Positions 35,527 through 43,839 of a DNA stretch of 64,000 bases are shown here, piece by piece. Both the position numbers and the translations under genes were made by a program. Positions within the stretch are counted from its first letter, which is position 1. Every line of letters begins with the position of its first letter. The notes beneath the pieces are model-generated. The model was not told where the DNA came from. It saw only the letters and a list, made by a program, of their open reading frames with translations, and ran no database searches. Source of the stretch: Scytonema millei VB511283 (GTDB lineage: Bacteria > Cyanobacteriota > Cyanobacteriia > Cyanobacteriales > Chroococcidiopsidaceae); assembly GCF_000817735.3 (NCBI RefSeq), contig NZ_JTJC03000005.1, forward strand, positions 1 to 64,000, written 5' to 3'.

Positions 35527-35949
35527 TTTTATCCTCCTTTTTTCAGTTATCAGTTATCAGTTATCAGTTGTCAGTTATCTGTGAAGAAAGAGAGCAGAGG
35601 AGCTTCAGGCGCAGAGGAAGAGAATAGAGAATAATACTTGCTACTTCCTCTCACCCACCACGCACCACGATGCAGTTTCCGACGCGGAGAAACCGGATGC
35701 ACCACTCTCTTGCTGATAACTGTCAACTGTCAACCCTCTACTCGCTACGCACTTTCTATAGATATTCGAACTTTGGAAAAACTAATGACGAATGACAAAT
35801 AATCGCAATATCATCCGATTGGTATATTCCCACTTGCTAGTTATAGCAAATAATACGGTAGCGAAAAATACAACTTTGGAAAGGTGTAAGAACAAGCGAA
35901 AATTATATATAACTTAAAGAATAAATAAATTGTTTGGAATCGTTGACAT
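35527..35949. other. 423-bp divergent gap between cphA2 and a small conserved gene
   Basis: Near cphA2 there is a CAGTTAT heptamer run (35544-35580), followed by a C/A-rich unique stretch and an A/T-rich part from 35800. The promoters of cphA2 and of the plus-strand small gene must be here. No nitrogen-regulator NtcA box (GTA-N8-TAC) is evident to my eye. No gene is seen. Confidence 0.5.
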
Positions 35950-36153
35950 ATGAAAGGTACAGTAACCGATCTAAGAAACGAAGTCCGATATCTGGCGCAG
36001 GAAGCTTTTCACCGCAAACTGATTTCCGGCTACGGTGACGGTGCGAATGAAAAAGAGTACCAAATTGTATTTAATGGTAAGCCCCGACATCTTTCTCTGG
36101 CACAAGCGCGCTCTTTTCTGAGCGATTTAGTTTATCAGCGCGATCGCAATTAA
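35950..36153 (+). CDS. Small conserved cyanobacterial protein of unknown function (67 aa)
   Basis: The product is a soluble mixed helix/strand protein with a helical start (TVTDLRNEVRYLAQEAFHRKLI), a charged turn (SGYGDGANEKEYQIVFNGKPR) and a helical end (LSLAQARSFLSDLVYQRDRN). The composition and a dedicated terminator right after it argue for a true gene. I do not know its function. There is no good Shine-Dalgarno before the ATG at 35950 (TCGTTGACATATG), so translation may be leaderless or inefficient. It lies between cphA2 and cphB, on the same strand as cphB. Confidence 0.7.
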   Translation: MKGTVTDLRNEVRYLAQEAFHRKLISGYGDGANEKEYQIVFNGKPRHLSLAQARSFLSDLVYQRDRN

Positions 36154-36183
36154 AACTAAGAATTACATTACATTACTGGACGT

Positions 36184-36209
36184 AGACCCTTTACTAGGGG
36201 TCTTTTTTT
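36184..36209 (+). terminator. Intrinsic terminator after the 67-aa gene
   Basis: The stem AGACCC/GGGTCT closes an 8-nt loop (TTTACTAG) and is followed by a run of seven T. It lies 30 bp after the stop at 36153, so the small gene is probably transcribed separately from cphB. Confidence 0.85.
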
Positions 36210-36339
36210 GTCCGTGGCGATCGCAACCGAATCTGCTTACTATGTTAATTTTTATGATTCTGTATCGGAATCTACCAGAAGACGGTTTTAACTAGAATAT
36301 TTGTTATGTTTTCTTGAGAATACTCACTTAAAGTATGGT

Positions 36340-37227
36340 ATGGATACGAATATGAGTAACAATCGGGGGGCGCTAGTCATTATTGGCGGTGCAGAAGATA
36401 AAGAAGGTGAATGTCAGGTTTTGCGGGAATTCGTACGCCGTGCTGGAGGAACAAAAGCACGAATTGTTATTATGACGGCAGCCACGGAATTACCGAGAGA
36501 TGTAGGAGAAAACTATATCAGAGTATTTGAGCGTCTGGGCGCGGAAGATGCCCGTATAGTTGATACCGAAACCCGCGAAGATGCTAGATCTTCTACTGCC
36601 CTAGAAGCGATCGAAAAAGCTACAGGAATCTTTTTTACTGGCGGCGATCAAGCCCGGATCACCGATATTCTCAAAGATACAGACATAGATGCACTCATTC
36701 ACAAACGCTTTGGGGAAGGAGTGGTCGTAGGAGGTACGAGTGCGGGTGCAGCGGTGATGCCAGATGTGATGATTGTCGAAGGAGACGGAGAAACTCATCC
36801 CCGCATGGATACGGTGGAATTGGGACCAGGAATGGCATTTTTACCAGGAGTGGTAATAGACCAGCATTTTTCTCAGCGGGGACGGTTGGGACGCTTAATT
36901 TCTGCCTTAGCGCAGCAACCTGCCGTTTTGGGTTTTGGGATTGATGAAAATACCGCTATGGTAGTAACCGATAATCAATTTGAAGTGATTGGGCAAGGTT
37001 CTGTCACCATAGTTGATGAATCAGAAGCAACTTACACTAACGTGAGCGAGATCTTAAAAGATGAACCGCTGGCAATATGTGGCTCAAGACTGCACATTTT
37101 GCCCCACGGTTACAAATTCGATCTGAAAACTCGTAAGCCAATTCTGGAAAATTTAACCTCGGATAATTCAAATTTGAATACCGTTGCGACTAATGGAAAT
37201 GTAGCAACTAGTCAGGCAACTGTCTAA
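36340..37227 (+). CDS. cphB: Cyanophycinase
   Basis: The 295-residue serine-type exopeptidase hydrolyses cyanophycin to beta-Asp-Arg dipeptides. The nucleophile Ser135 lies in VVGGTSAGAAVMP, with upstream ALVIIGGAEDKEGE, IVIMTAATELPRD and FFTGGDQARI, then FLPGVVIDQHFSQRGRLGRL and GFGIDENTAMVV. The frame opens at a TTG (36301), but the ATG at 36340 or 36352 fits better, since the family begins just before GALVIIGG. It is divergent from the CphA2-type synthetase, not next to a CphA1 gene as in the classic cphBA operon. Confidence 0.96.
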   Translation: MDTNMSNNRGALVIIGGAEDKEGECQVLREFVRRAGGTKARIVIMTAATELPRDVGENYIRVFERLGAEDARIVDTETREDARSSTALEAIEKATGIFFTGGDQARITDILKDTDIDALIHKRFGEGVVVGGTSAGAAVMPDVMIVEGDGETHPRMDTVELGPGMAFLPGVVIDQHFSQRGRLGRLISALAQQPAVLGFGIDENTAMVVTDNQFEVIGQGSVTIVDESEATYTNVSEILKDEPLAICGSRLHILPHGYKFDLKTRKPILENLTSDNSNLNTVATNGNVATSQATV

Positions 37228-37245
37228 AATCTCTAAAGGCATATA

Positions 37246-37348
37246 GAATTCGCAGCTAGACAAACAAAGTCCGCCGGCGCGGACTTACAGAAAACTAAGT
37301 CTTCAAACCCGCACACCATCCGGGTTTTGTCTGTGTAGTCGCGAATTC
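37246..37348. repeat. Inverted-repeat element with GAATTCGC ends and an AGTCCGC hairpin
   Basis: The outer GAATTCGC (37246-37253) and GCGAATTC (37341-37348) are inverted. Inside, AAGTCCGCCGGCGCGGACTT (37267-37286) forms a strong hairpin, a relative of the AGTCCGC/GCGGACT hairpin at 19031-19051. It lies 18 bp after cphB and could terminate it. Confidence 0.65.
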
Positions 37349-37384
37349 CATTCGCTTTTATAAAATTTTTATCAAACTTGTATA

Positions 37385-37477
37385 ATAGCAATTCTCGATT
37401 GCGTAGATGACGTTGGTAGGGGCGCACAGCTGTGCGCTCCTACCAATCATATATTTCACCCAATTGAAAACCGCTAT
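37385..37477. repeat. About 92-bp GGGGCGCAC hairpin element, copy 3 (reverse orientation)
   Basis: It begins ATAGCAATTCTCGATTG and ends CAATTGAAAACCGCTAT, so it is the reverse complement arrangement of copies 1, 2 and 4. The core is GTAGGGGCGCACAGCTGTGC and its complement. It faces copy 4 across about 200 bp. Confidence 0.85.
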
Positions 37478-37685
37478 AAAACGGTAAAATCGCTTGATGT
37501 CATTCTCTAGTATGACGCGATCGCCCGATTTCTGTAGAGAAAATTGTCGTATTTTGTCATACTCTTTCTTCTGTCACCTTAACGGAAGAAAAAGCTAGAA
37601 GCCTTGCTATATCTAGGATTTGCTCTTTTGTCATTTTGAAATTGGCAAAATAAAAAACTCCCACTGTGTAAGGGTTTCAGAACTA

Positions 37686-37776
37686 ATAGCAGTTTTCAAT
37701 TGGATAAAACACACGATCTAGGGGCGCAAGGCTGTGCGCCCCTACAGATGTCACGCACGCAATCGAGAATTGCTAT
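37686..37776. repeat. About 91-bp GGGGCGCAC hairpin element, copy 4, at the broken end of the kinase-TPR pseudogene
   Basis: It begins ATAGCAGTTTTCAATTG and ends CAATCGAGAATTGCTAT, with the core TAGGGGCGCAAGGCTGTGC. The kinase-like reading frame begins only a few bases after its end, so the element marks the point where the 5' part of that gene was lost. Confidence 0.85.
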
Positions 37777-37782
37777 AAAAAG

Positions 37783-39084
37783 GACTGTAATTTACCGAAA
37801 AATACCAACCATTTTCTTGAAAATCAATTTGTACAACAGATTTTAGTGGTTTTAAACACGCTACATCAACAAAACATTATTCATCGTGACATCAAACCAT
37901 CTAACATCATTAAAAGAGAATGCGATAATCAATTTGTTTTAATTGATTTTGGTGCAGTCAAACAATTAGATACTAATTCTCAATTCCCCGAACAACCAAC
38001 TCAGACTAAAATTATTACATCCGAATACCTACCTCTAGAACAATGGGCGGGAAAACTCAGCTTCAACAGCGACATTTATGCGTTGGGAATTACAGCAGCT
38101 CAATTCTTGACGGGAAGTCATCGCAGCGAATTTAAACGAGACGATAAAGATAGGTTAGTTTTAACCGAGGCGATCGCACTTGCGATCTGTTAGCCGCTAT
38201 GTTAGTTAAGATGGTACACACTCATCCCGAGCGACGCTATCAATCTGTTACAGAGGTTCTGCAAGATTTACAGAAAATTTCAGCGGCAAATAGTTCGGTA
38301 AAAGTTGCAAGAACAGTAGGAATAAACTCCGGTGAAAAATAATCTAGATTTAAACAAGAAAAGATTTATCCTTGTATTGTAGTTGGACTGACTGCATTAA
38401 GTACTATAATCATTGGCGTAGAGTTTTTGATTTACCCGTTTATTCGACCTTTATATTATTTATATCAAGTAATAGTTTACTCGATCGCCGTCAGCCAGCA
38501 ATTGATTTCAATTTCTATGAAGCTTTAATGGGTAAAGGTAATACGCTAGTTTTGTTAGGAAAAAATAATTATTTAGATGCACTAATAGCCTACAATCAAG
38601 CAAGTAAAATTCGCCCTAAAGATTATCAAGTTTGGTACAATCGCGGGATACTTCTATCGCAACACTTAAAACGTCAAGGAGAAGCGATCGAATCTTTTGA
38701 CAAAGCCATACAACTCAGAGATAACTTTCATCCTGCTTGGCTGGGAAAAGGTATCGCTTTAACAGAAATAGCACGCTATCAGCCAGTCCTCGCAGCCTTT
38801 GACCAAGCAATTAAACGGCAACCACAAGATCCTTTTATTTGGGCGAATCGAGGAGATACTTTAACAGAACTAAAAAGATATCGAGAAGCACGGGATTCCT
38901 ATCCAATACATCTCGGTTAGTGATGCAAATATCTTGGAAGATCCCCCTAACCTTCCTTTTTAAGGGGGGAACTTAAAGCCCCCTTTTTAAGGGGGTTGGG
39001 GGATCTTGCCTTAACTAAAAAATATTGGATTCCTATCAACAGGCGATCGATTTAGGATTTCCCCGTGCAGAATTAGAGACTTAG
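37783..39084 (+). pseudogene. Ser/Thr kinase-TPR gene, decayed
   Basis: The surviving parts, in order, are: a kinase C-lobe (IIHRDIKPSNIIKRE, LIDFGAVKQL, YLPLEQWAGK); after a frame change near 38185, the end of the kinase domain (LVKMVHTHPERRYQSVTEVL); a stop near 38339; a frame-shifted hydrophobic membrane segment; and TPR units (KGNTLVLLGKNNYLDALIAYNQA, YNRGILLSQHLKRQGEAIESFDKAI, WANRGDTLTELKRYREARDSY). A 126-bp element then splits the last unit, which resumes as QQAIDLGFPRAELET to the stop at 39084. The kinase N-lobe with its glycine loop is missing. The order kinase-membrane-TPR is a standard cyanobacterial architecture. Clearly non-functional as one protein. Confidence 0.88.
38903..39028. 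repeat. 126-bp MITE-like element (TTCTCGGTTA family), copy 2, with 8-bp target duplication
   Basis: The element begins CCAATACATCTCGGTTAG and ends TTAACTAAAAAATATTGG, so the CCAATA/TATTGG tips are inverted. It is flanked by ATTCCTAT at 38895-38902 and 39029-39036. Removing the element and one ATTCCTAT restores the TPR reading frame, which shows that it is an insertion. The interior holds CCCCCTTTTTAAGGGGG-type palindromes. Confidence 0.9.
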
Positions 39085-39173
39085 TTAGCAAATGCTCAAA
39101 AACTAGCAGCAGATTGATGAGAATTCGGAATTCCGAATTCGGAATTGAAGACACACCAACTACCAATTACCGC

Positions 39174-40436
39174 TCACTTACTAAACTCCTGGTAAGCAGC
39201 ACGGGAGACTTGCCGGATCAATTCTTTTGCTTGTGCGTTATTGTGGGGGCGCTTGACCATAGCAACGGCAATATAGCGTTTACCACTGGGCAGATCGACT
39301 AAACCGACATCCCCTACCATTGAACCAATATCTCCGGTTTTGTGAGCAATTGTTGCCCCTGGTCCCAACCCTTTTGGTAATAGCGTAGCTGTATGCGTGC
39401 GGCGCATGATATTGAGTAGGCGATCGTGCGATTTGACAGAAATTAGATCTCCTTTTTGCACTGCTACCATTAATTGAGCCAACTCTTTAGGGCTAGTCGT
39501 GTTTGTCCCTTCCAAATCTGGTAGCAAGTTCCGCAATTCTGTTACGGTCAACCCCCAGTTTCTGAACCGCTGATTCAAAGCAGCGATGCCACCCAAACGT
39601 TCTATCAGTAAATTAGTTGCCGTGTTATCGCTGACAATAATCATCTGAGTTGCCGTCTCTAGGGCAGTAAACTGACTCCCCAACGGCTTGTATTGAAAGC
39701 CTCCCGCGCCACCACCAACTAATTCTTTTTTTAGAGTTAACTTCTCGTCTAATCGAATCTTTCCCGCGTCTACATCTTGAAAAAAAGCAACCAGGATGGG
39801 AAATTTAATCGTACTTGCAGCAGCAAAAGTTGTATCTCCATTCCAATCTAGATAAGCTCCTGTCTCGGGATCGATAAAAAACATCCCAGGAAACAATTTA
39901 GCGTTGCTCGTTGCCAACTGTTGCATCAGCGTTTTCAGTGCCGTAATTTCTTGGGTTGGCTGGAGTGGTGCAGCATGGGCAACAGTTTCTCTAGCTTGTA
40001 GCTGCGGCATCACTTCCATTGCCGTAATTGGTATTTCTTCAGAGGTGATGCGCGTGGTGGGATCTAAAGCCGATAGCACCGTACCCGCGATCGCGCTGAT
40101 GCCAATTCCCAAAATTAACAACCGCAAGGCGTATACAATCAATTTATTCTGGCGCTGCGGATGTTGTCTTTGCTTACTCTGTTTTCTGGTTGGTGTTGGC
40201 AGTGTCTCTCCCGTGATTCTGCTACCATTAGCCCCAGAGGAAGCCACTGTTTGGCTGCGGTTTTTCCTGTCACTGTTTCTAGGTTCCGAAGACAGTAGAC
40301 GACCATCTTGTGGTGAGAATCGCCCACGCGGGTTGTGCTTTTTAGCCTGTTCGCGCTGTTGCGAACTGCTTAGACCTTTTTTATGCCCAGCGTTTGACCG
40401 CTTACCTGAATTTGACGACCCGCTTTCTAATACCAT
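39174..40436 (-). CDS. Class A beta-lactamase-like serine hydrolase, membrane-anchored
   Basis: The 420-residue protein begins with about 100 basic, Ser/Gln/Arg-rich cytoplasmic residues, then one membrane helix (LIVYALRLLILGIGISAIAGTVL) and an external domain of about 260 residues. That domain has the penicillin-binding motifs: S-x-x-K in FAAASTIKFPILV, SDN in MIIVSDNTATNLL and KTG in IAHKTGDIGSMVG. The omega-loop region (LPDLEGTNTTSPKELAQL) lacks the standard E-x-E-LN pattern, so deacylation may be weak. Such proteins may be low-activity beta-lactamases or cell-wall peptidases; I cannot decide which from the sequence. Confidence 0.85.
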   Translation of the reverse strand: MVLESGSSNSGKRSNAGHKKGLSSSQQREQAKKHNPRGRFSPQDGRLLSSEPRNSDRKNRSQTVASSGANGSRITGETLPTPTRKQSKQRQHPQRQNKLIVYALRLLILGIGISAIAGTVLSALDPTTRITSEEIPITAMEVMPQLQARETVAHAAPLQPTQEITALKTLMQQLATSNAKLFPGMFFIDPETGAYLDWNGDTTFAAASTIKFPILVAFFQDVDAGKIRLDEKLTLKKELVGGGAGGFQYKPLGSQFTALETATQMIIVSDNTATNLLIERLGGIAALNQRFRNWGLTVTELRNLLPDLEGTNTTSPKELAQLMVAVQKGDLISVKSHDRLLNIMRRTHTATLLPKGLGPGATIAHKTGDIGSMVGDVGLVDLPSGKRYIAVAMVKRPHNNAQAKELIRQVSRAAYQEFSK

Positions 40437-40819
40437 TGGCTTACAGAAAACAACAAGGGCGAACTGGACTTGAACAATAACCTACCACTGCTTGCATGAG
40501 TTGTAAAAGCAAGTAGTATTGGGTCAAAGTTTATCTCAACCAATTTGGAATGGCGATAAAGCTTCAGGTGAAATATAGCCTATAAAACAAGAAATTGGAA
40601 AAATACAGAGACAAGCTGAACAAATCTCCAACTATAAAACTCACATTGATTTTTTGAAATCTACGTAGGTGCGTTAGCCTTTGGCGTAACGCACCCTACT
40701 ACCCATATTGAGCCACAAGTCGCAACTCGTAAGTCGCAAGTCAACCCCACACTTCCCACGCTACACCCCACGCCCTATTCTTCACTGATAACTGGTTGCT
40801 GATAACTGATAACTGGTTA
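40437..40819. other. 383-bp gap with small hairpin and heptamer repeats
   Basis: A hairpin GGTGCGTTA...TAACGCACC lies at 40669-40693, a known type of dispersed cyanobacterial repeat. From 40720 to 40815 there are AGTCGCA and GATAACTG/AACTGGT heptamer-like repeats. The part next to the beta-lactamase-like gene should carry its promoter. No gene is seen. Confidence 0.5.
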
Positions 40820-41683
40820 CTAATCACCGATCGCTTCCGAATTCCGACTGCCGAATTCCGACTTCCTCATAGCCCACTCCATCTGAGTTAATATTCCCCG
40901 CAACATTGCGACTTCAGTATTTTCTAACTGAGTGCGGTTAAATAGTTGACGAAATTTTTCCATGCGGCTAGTAGCAGTATGGGGATAAAGATAGCCAATT
41001 TTGAGTAGTAGCGCTTCGAGTTGTTGGTAAAACCCTTCTAAAGCTTCTACAGAGGCGTAGTCAACCGCGATCGCGCTCTTTTCATCATCAACTCCCAATT
41101 GGCTGTATTTCGCCAGTTCATAACAGCAAATCGCCACAGCCTGAGCTAGGTTCAATGAAGGATAGGCAGGGTTGGAGGGAATGCGGATAAAGCGCTGAGC
41201 GTAGTACATTTCCTCATTACTCAATCCTCGCGACTCGGGACCAAAGATCAAAGCCGTTGCTTGTTCTGAGGTTGAAATTAACCAAGGTAAAGCATCTTGA
41301 GGCTGCTCTAATTGAATGTCTAAGGTACGAGGACGAGCAGTCGTAGCGATCGCCCTCGTACACCCCTGCAAGGCGGCTGGTAGCGTTTCTACAACTTGGG
41401 CGGCTTGCAAGATATCGAAGGCATGGACTGCCATTTGTTGGGCTTCTAGCGACAGCGGATCGCACTGGGGATTGACTAACACCAACTGCTGCAAACCCAT
41501 ATTTTTCATGACGCGGGCGATCGCTCCCACATTCAGCGAACCCGCTGGTTCCACCAGCACAATTCTCACCGCTGCCAAGGGGTAGCCGGGGGCTGCCAGC
41601 CCATTTTTACTGTATGAGGGGGAAGTAGGCTCATTCACAATTCCGTAAAATTTAGATACTCTCTCAACAACTGTATATGGCAC
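40820..41683 (-). CDS. RNA methyltransferase, TrmH family group 1 (TrmJ-like)
   Basis: The protein has the SPOUT-fold signatures of TrmJ-type tRNA 2'-O-methyltransferases: [57 protein letters not shown] and [23 protein letters not shown], the last being the knotted SAM-binding region. In bacteria TrmJ methylates position 32 of tRNAs. The longest frame uses a GTG at 41683; a later GTG near 41632 is also possible, because the first 30 or so residues ([20 protein letters not shown]) are not family-like. The last 15 residues ([15 protein letters not shown]) derive from GGAATTC-type repeats. Confidence 0.93.
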   Translation of the reverse strand: MPYTVVERVSKFYGIVNEPTSPSYSKNGLAAPGYPLAAVRIVLVEPAGSLNVGAIARVMKNMGLQQLVLVNPQCDPLSLEAQQMAVHAFDILQAAQVVETLPAALQGCTRAIATTARPRTLDIQLEQPQDALPWLISTSEQATALIFGPESRGLSNEEMYYAQRFIRIPSNPAYPSLNLAQAVAICCYELAKYSQLGVDDEKSAIAVDYASVEALEGFYQQLEALLLKIGYLYPHTATSRMEKFRQLFNRTQLENTEVAMLRGILTQMEWAMRKSEFGSRNSEAIGD

Positions 41684-41826
41684 GCACTCGATCTAAATCT
41701 GACCTACCAACAAAAATTTGTCCAGTGTGTCAACGCCCCTTCACCTGGCGGAAAAAATGGGCAGATTGTTGGGATGAGGTGAAATATTGTTCCGAACGCT
41801 GTCGTCGTCGCCGATCTTCAGTGTAA
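41677..41826 (+). CDS. DUF2256 domain-containing protein
   Basis: The 49-residue basic protein has two Cys pairs in the DUF2256 pattern: [16 protein letters not shown] near residue 14 and [11 protein letters not shown] near residue 37, a small zinc-ribbon-like fold. The function of DUF2256 is unknown. The gene is divergent from the TrmJ-like gene, and its ATG (41677) overlaps that gene's longest possible start (41683), so the true TrmJ start is probably further in. Its TAA stop lies inside a TAGAGAC-family palindrome. No clear Shine-Dalgarno is present. Confidence 0.88.
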   Translation: MARTRSKSDLPTKICPVCQRPFTWRKKWADCWDEVKYCSERCRRRRSSV

Positions 41827-41852
41827 AGACGTTACATGTAACGTTTCTATAC
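41823..41852. terminator. TAGAGAC-type palindrome overlapping the DUF2256 stop codon
   Basis: GTAAAGACGTTACATG pairs with the following TGTAACGTTTCTATAC. The TAA stop of the 49-aa gene lies within the left arm. It is a likely terminator and the third gene-end copy of this palindrome family in the window. Confidence 0.7.
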
Positions 41853-41877
41853 GGCGATCGCTCACTCACAAATAAAA

Positions 41878-41898
41878 AACCGCCAGGAGATGGCGGTT
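41878..41898 (-). terminator. Intrinsic terminator read on the minus strand
   Basis: AACCGCCA/TGGCGGTT forms the stem with a GGAGA loop. On the minus strand it is followed by TTTTTTATTTG, a good T-tract. It would end transcripts of the small minus-strand gene 42122-42502 (about 220 bp downstream of its stop). Confidence 0.75.
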
Positions 41899-42121
41899 GT
41901 TGAGCAATCGGAGGGTTTTCAACAGCTTACCGATTCAGATTGTAGAGATTTGTAATGTTGTTTACACCAAATCTGATTTCTGCCCTTTGATCTACCGTTA
42001 AATGTCAATATTTAATGGTTTTTTAATTAAGTGACCTGAAGCAATTTGGCAGTTTTCTAGATTTGGCAGTACCGCTAGTAGAATCAGCTGCTGGAAACCG
42101 AATCGAGTTCAACTCTTTATC

Positions 42122-42502
42122 TTAAGAAGATTTTCCTAATTGCACTTCCTGGCTGAGAAAATGCCGATTGTGATTGAGCCGATTCCTTTGTTTAGCGATC
42201 GCAATCTGCGCTGTTGCCTGTCGTGCCAACATGTCATACAAGTTCTTCCCATGATGCTTGTTGGTTGACTGCGTGGACATTCGATGTTCTGGTGTATGGG
42301 AGTCAATCCAGTCACGTTGTGCTTTCGCTTCCTGTTCCACTCTGGTAAGATACTGTTCGTCGCCCAGATCGCTAGCGCAGTGCATGGCGGCTGTTAGCAT
42401 ATGGTAAGCAGCTTCATAATGATTGCTCGTTAAAGCATTGTTGCTGAGTACCATTAAGCTTTCGTAGATCTCATCAATTTCTCTGCATTGTCGATCTTGC
42501 AT
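42122..42502 (-). CDS. Conserved-looking soluble protein of unknown function (126 aa)
   Basis: I do not recognise the family with certainty. The protein is helical, with a TPR-like or four-helix pattern: EIYESLMVLSNNALTSNHYE, AAYHMLTAAMHCASDLGDEQY, LTRVEQEAKAQRDWIDSHTP, then NLYDMLARQATAQIAIAKQR. A cysteine and many His/Gln residues are present but form no metal motif. It has an ATG start with AGAAAGAACAG upstream and is followed at a distance by an intrinsic terminator, both in favour of a real gene. The neighbours on the same strand are two coiled-coil proteins, but the 130-bp gap makes co-transcription uncertain. Confidence 0.7.
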   Translation of the reverse strand: MQDRQCREIDEIYESLMVLSNNALTSNHYEAAYHMLTAAMHCASDLGDEQYLTRVEQEAKAQRDWIDSHTPEHRMSTQSTNKHHGKNLYDMLARQATAQIAIAKQRNRLNHNRHFLSQEVQLGKSS

Positions 42503-42635
42503 CTGTTCTTTCTACTTCCATGCAGGCTAAATTGGTATGCTCGACTAGCTATAACCGCTCGCCTTTATCTCACCAAAACAATGATAGCTTGTTGCTTCAG
42601 GGCGAGCAACAAGCTTAAGTTATTGAGGAATGCAC

Positions 42636-43715
42636 TTACTTATTTTTCTGGGCGTTCTTAGCTTGCTCCAAAGCAATTTCTTTAACCGTTTGATAAGAAT
42701 TTACATTCGCTGCCCCTTCAATAGCTTTCACAGCTAAGTCTTGTACTTGTTTGGAAGTTGCCTCTAATTGTTTAGCAAGGCTTTGAAGCCGCGCTTCTTG
42801 ATTTTGAATAAGTTGTTCTAAAGATTGGACGCGCTGTTCGTAAAATCGCTTTTGTCCTTCGGCTTCTTTAGCATATAAATCCGATTTAATCTTTGCCTGA
42901 TAATGAGCGATGCCTTTTCCTTCTTCTGTTGCCTTTTTCAGTGCCGCTTCTTTTTCTTTAGGAAAGACTTCCACTTTAGCTTTTGCTTCTGCAAACTGAT
43001 TTTCACGTTCCGCGATCGCTTTTTCTCTTTCTGTCCATTGTTTCTCTTGTGTTTGCTGAAACTCCTCTAATTCCCGATAAATATTTTTTTGAGTCTGTTC
43101 ATATTCCTCTAGCGCTAATTTACGCTGCAATTCTAAATTATATTTATATTCTGTAATTTCTCTTTGACGAGTTTTCGCTTGAGTTTCATTTCGTTCTTTA
43201 ATCTTGACTTTATATTCTTCTTGCTCTTTATTCCATGCTTTGACTTTTGTTTCTACTTGCTGCTCTAAAGTGTCTCGTCTCTGACTAAACTCCTCGCCAA
43301 AAGCTTTTGAATTGTCTTCATAGCTCTCGATCGAGCTATCTAAAGTCTTGTCATCAATCTTTTTTAAACTATGTAGAATTTGTAATTGTTCTGTCTCAGT
43401 TGCCACATTACGACGAATTTCTTGTAATTTGGCAGCTTCTGTAGTGAGTTGCTCCGATAATTCGCTGACAGCACTACCAACTCCTAGTTGAATTTTGCCT
43501 AAGTTATCGATAATAGAATTCATTCTTTGTTGCACGGTTGCAGATTGATTCATAGCTAGTTTTGGCTCGGATACTGGTTTTGCTTGAACTACGAGAGTTT
43601 CCTTAGCTAATTTATCGAATTGAGATTTCAGAATAGTTTTTTCTTTTGACATCTCCTCATAAGCTGCTAGGATCTCAGCTTTCGTACTCTTTTCACTTAG
43701 TTTTCTTGCTACCAT
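42636..43715 (-). CDS. Coiled-coil protein, paralogue of the upstream coiled-coil protein
   Basis: The 359-residue product is mostly a long charged coiled coil (about residues 65-345), rich in Gln, Glu and Lys: VSELSEQLTTEAAKLQEIRRN, EEYEQTQKNIYRELEEFQQT and QSLEQLIQNQEARLQSLAKQ. A short N-terminal part precedes it (MVARKLSEKSTKAEILAAYE). It has no signal peptide or membrane segment. It shares order and motifs with the next upstream protein at 43840-44820, e.g. GLAELQLEFGGIVNGLSEKL versus LGKIQLGVGSAVSELSEQL, so they are tandem duplicates. Filament-forming cytoskeletal coiled-coil proteins are known in cyanobacteria; whether this is one is inference. AAAGGAGATGATT precedes the ATG. Confidence 0.82.
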   Translation of the reverse strand: MVARKLSEKSTKAEILAAYEEMSKEKTILKSQFDKLAKETLVVQAKPVSEPKLAMNQSATVQQRMNSIIDNLGKIQLGVGSAVSELSEQLTTEAAKLQEIRRNVATETEQLQILHSLKKIDDKTLDSSIESYEDNSKAFGEEFSQRRDTLEQQVETKVKAWNKEQEEYKVKIKERNETQAKTRQREITEYKYNLELQRKLALEEYEQTQKNIYRELEEFQQTQEKQWTEREKAIAERENQFAEAKAKVEVFPKEKEAALKKATEEGKGIAHYQAKIKSDLYAKEAEGQKRFYEQRVQSLEQLIQNQEARLQSLAKQLEATSKQVQDLAVKAIEGAANVNSYQTVKEIALEQAKNAQKNK

Positions 43716-43839
43716 AAATCATCTCCTTTTCAGTTATCAGTTATCAGCGAACAGGGAGTAGGGAGCAGGGAGCAGGGAGCAGGGTAAGAAAGAGGGTTCC
43801 TGACTTGTGACTTGTCTCCCTTATCTCTTCATTCTTCCC

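Noticed and set aside
39904-40473. 189-codon plus-strand frame opposite the beta-lactamase-like gene
   Set aside because: It is antisense to a protein with clear SxxK, SDN and KTG motifs and has no start context.
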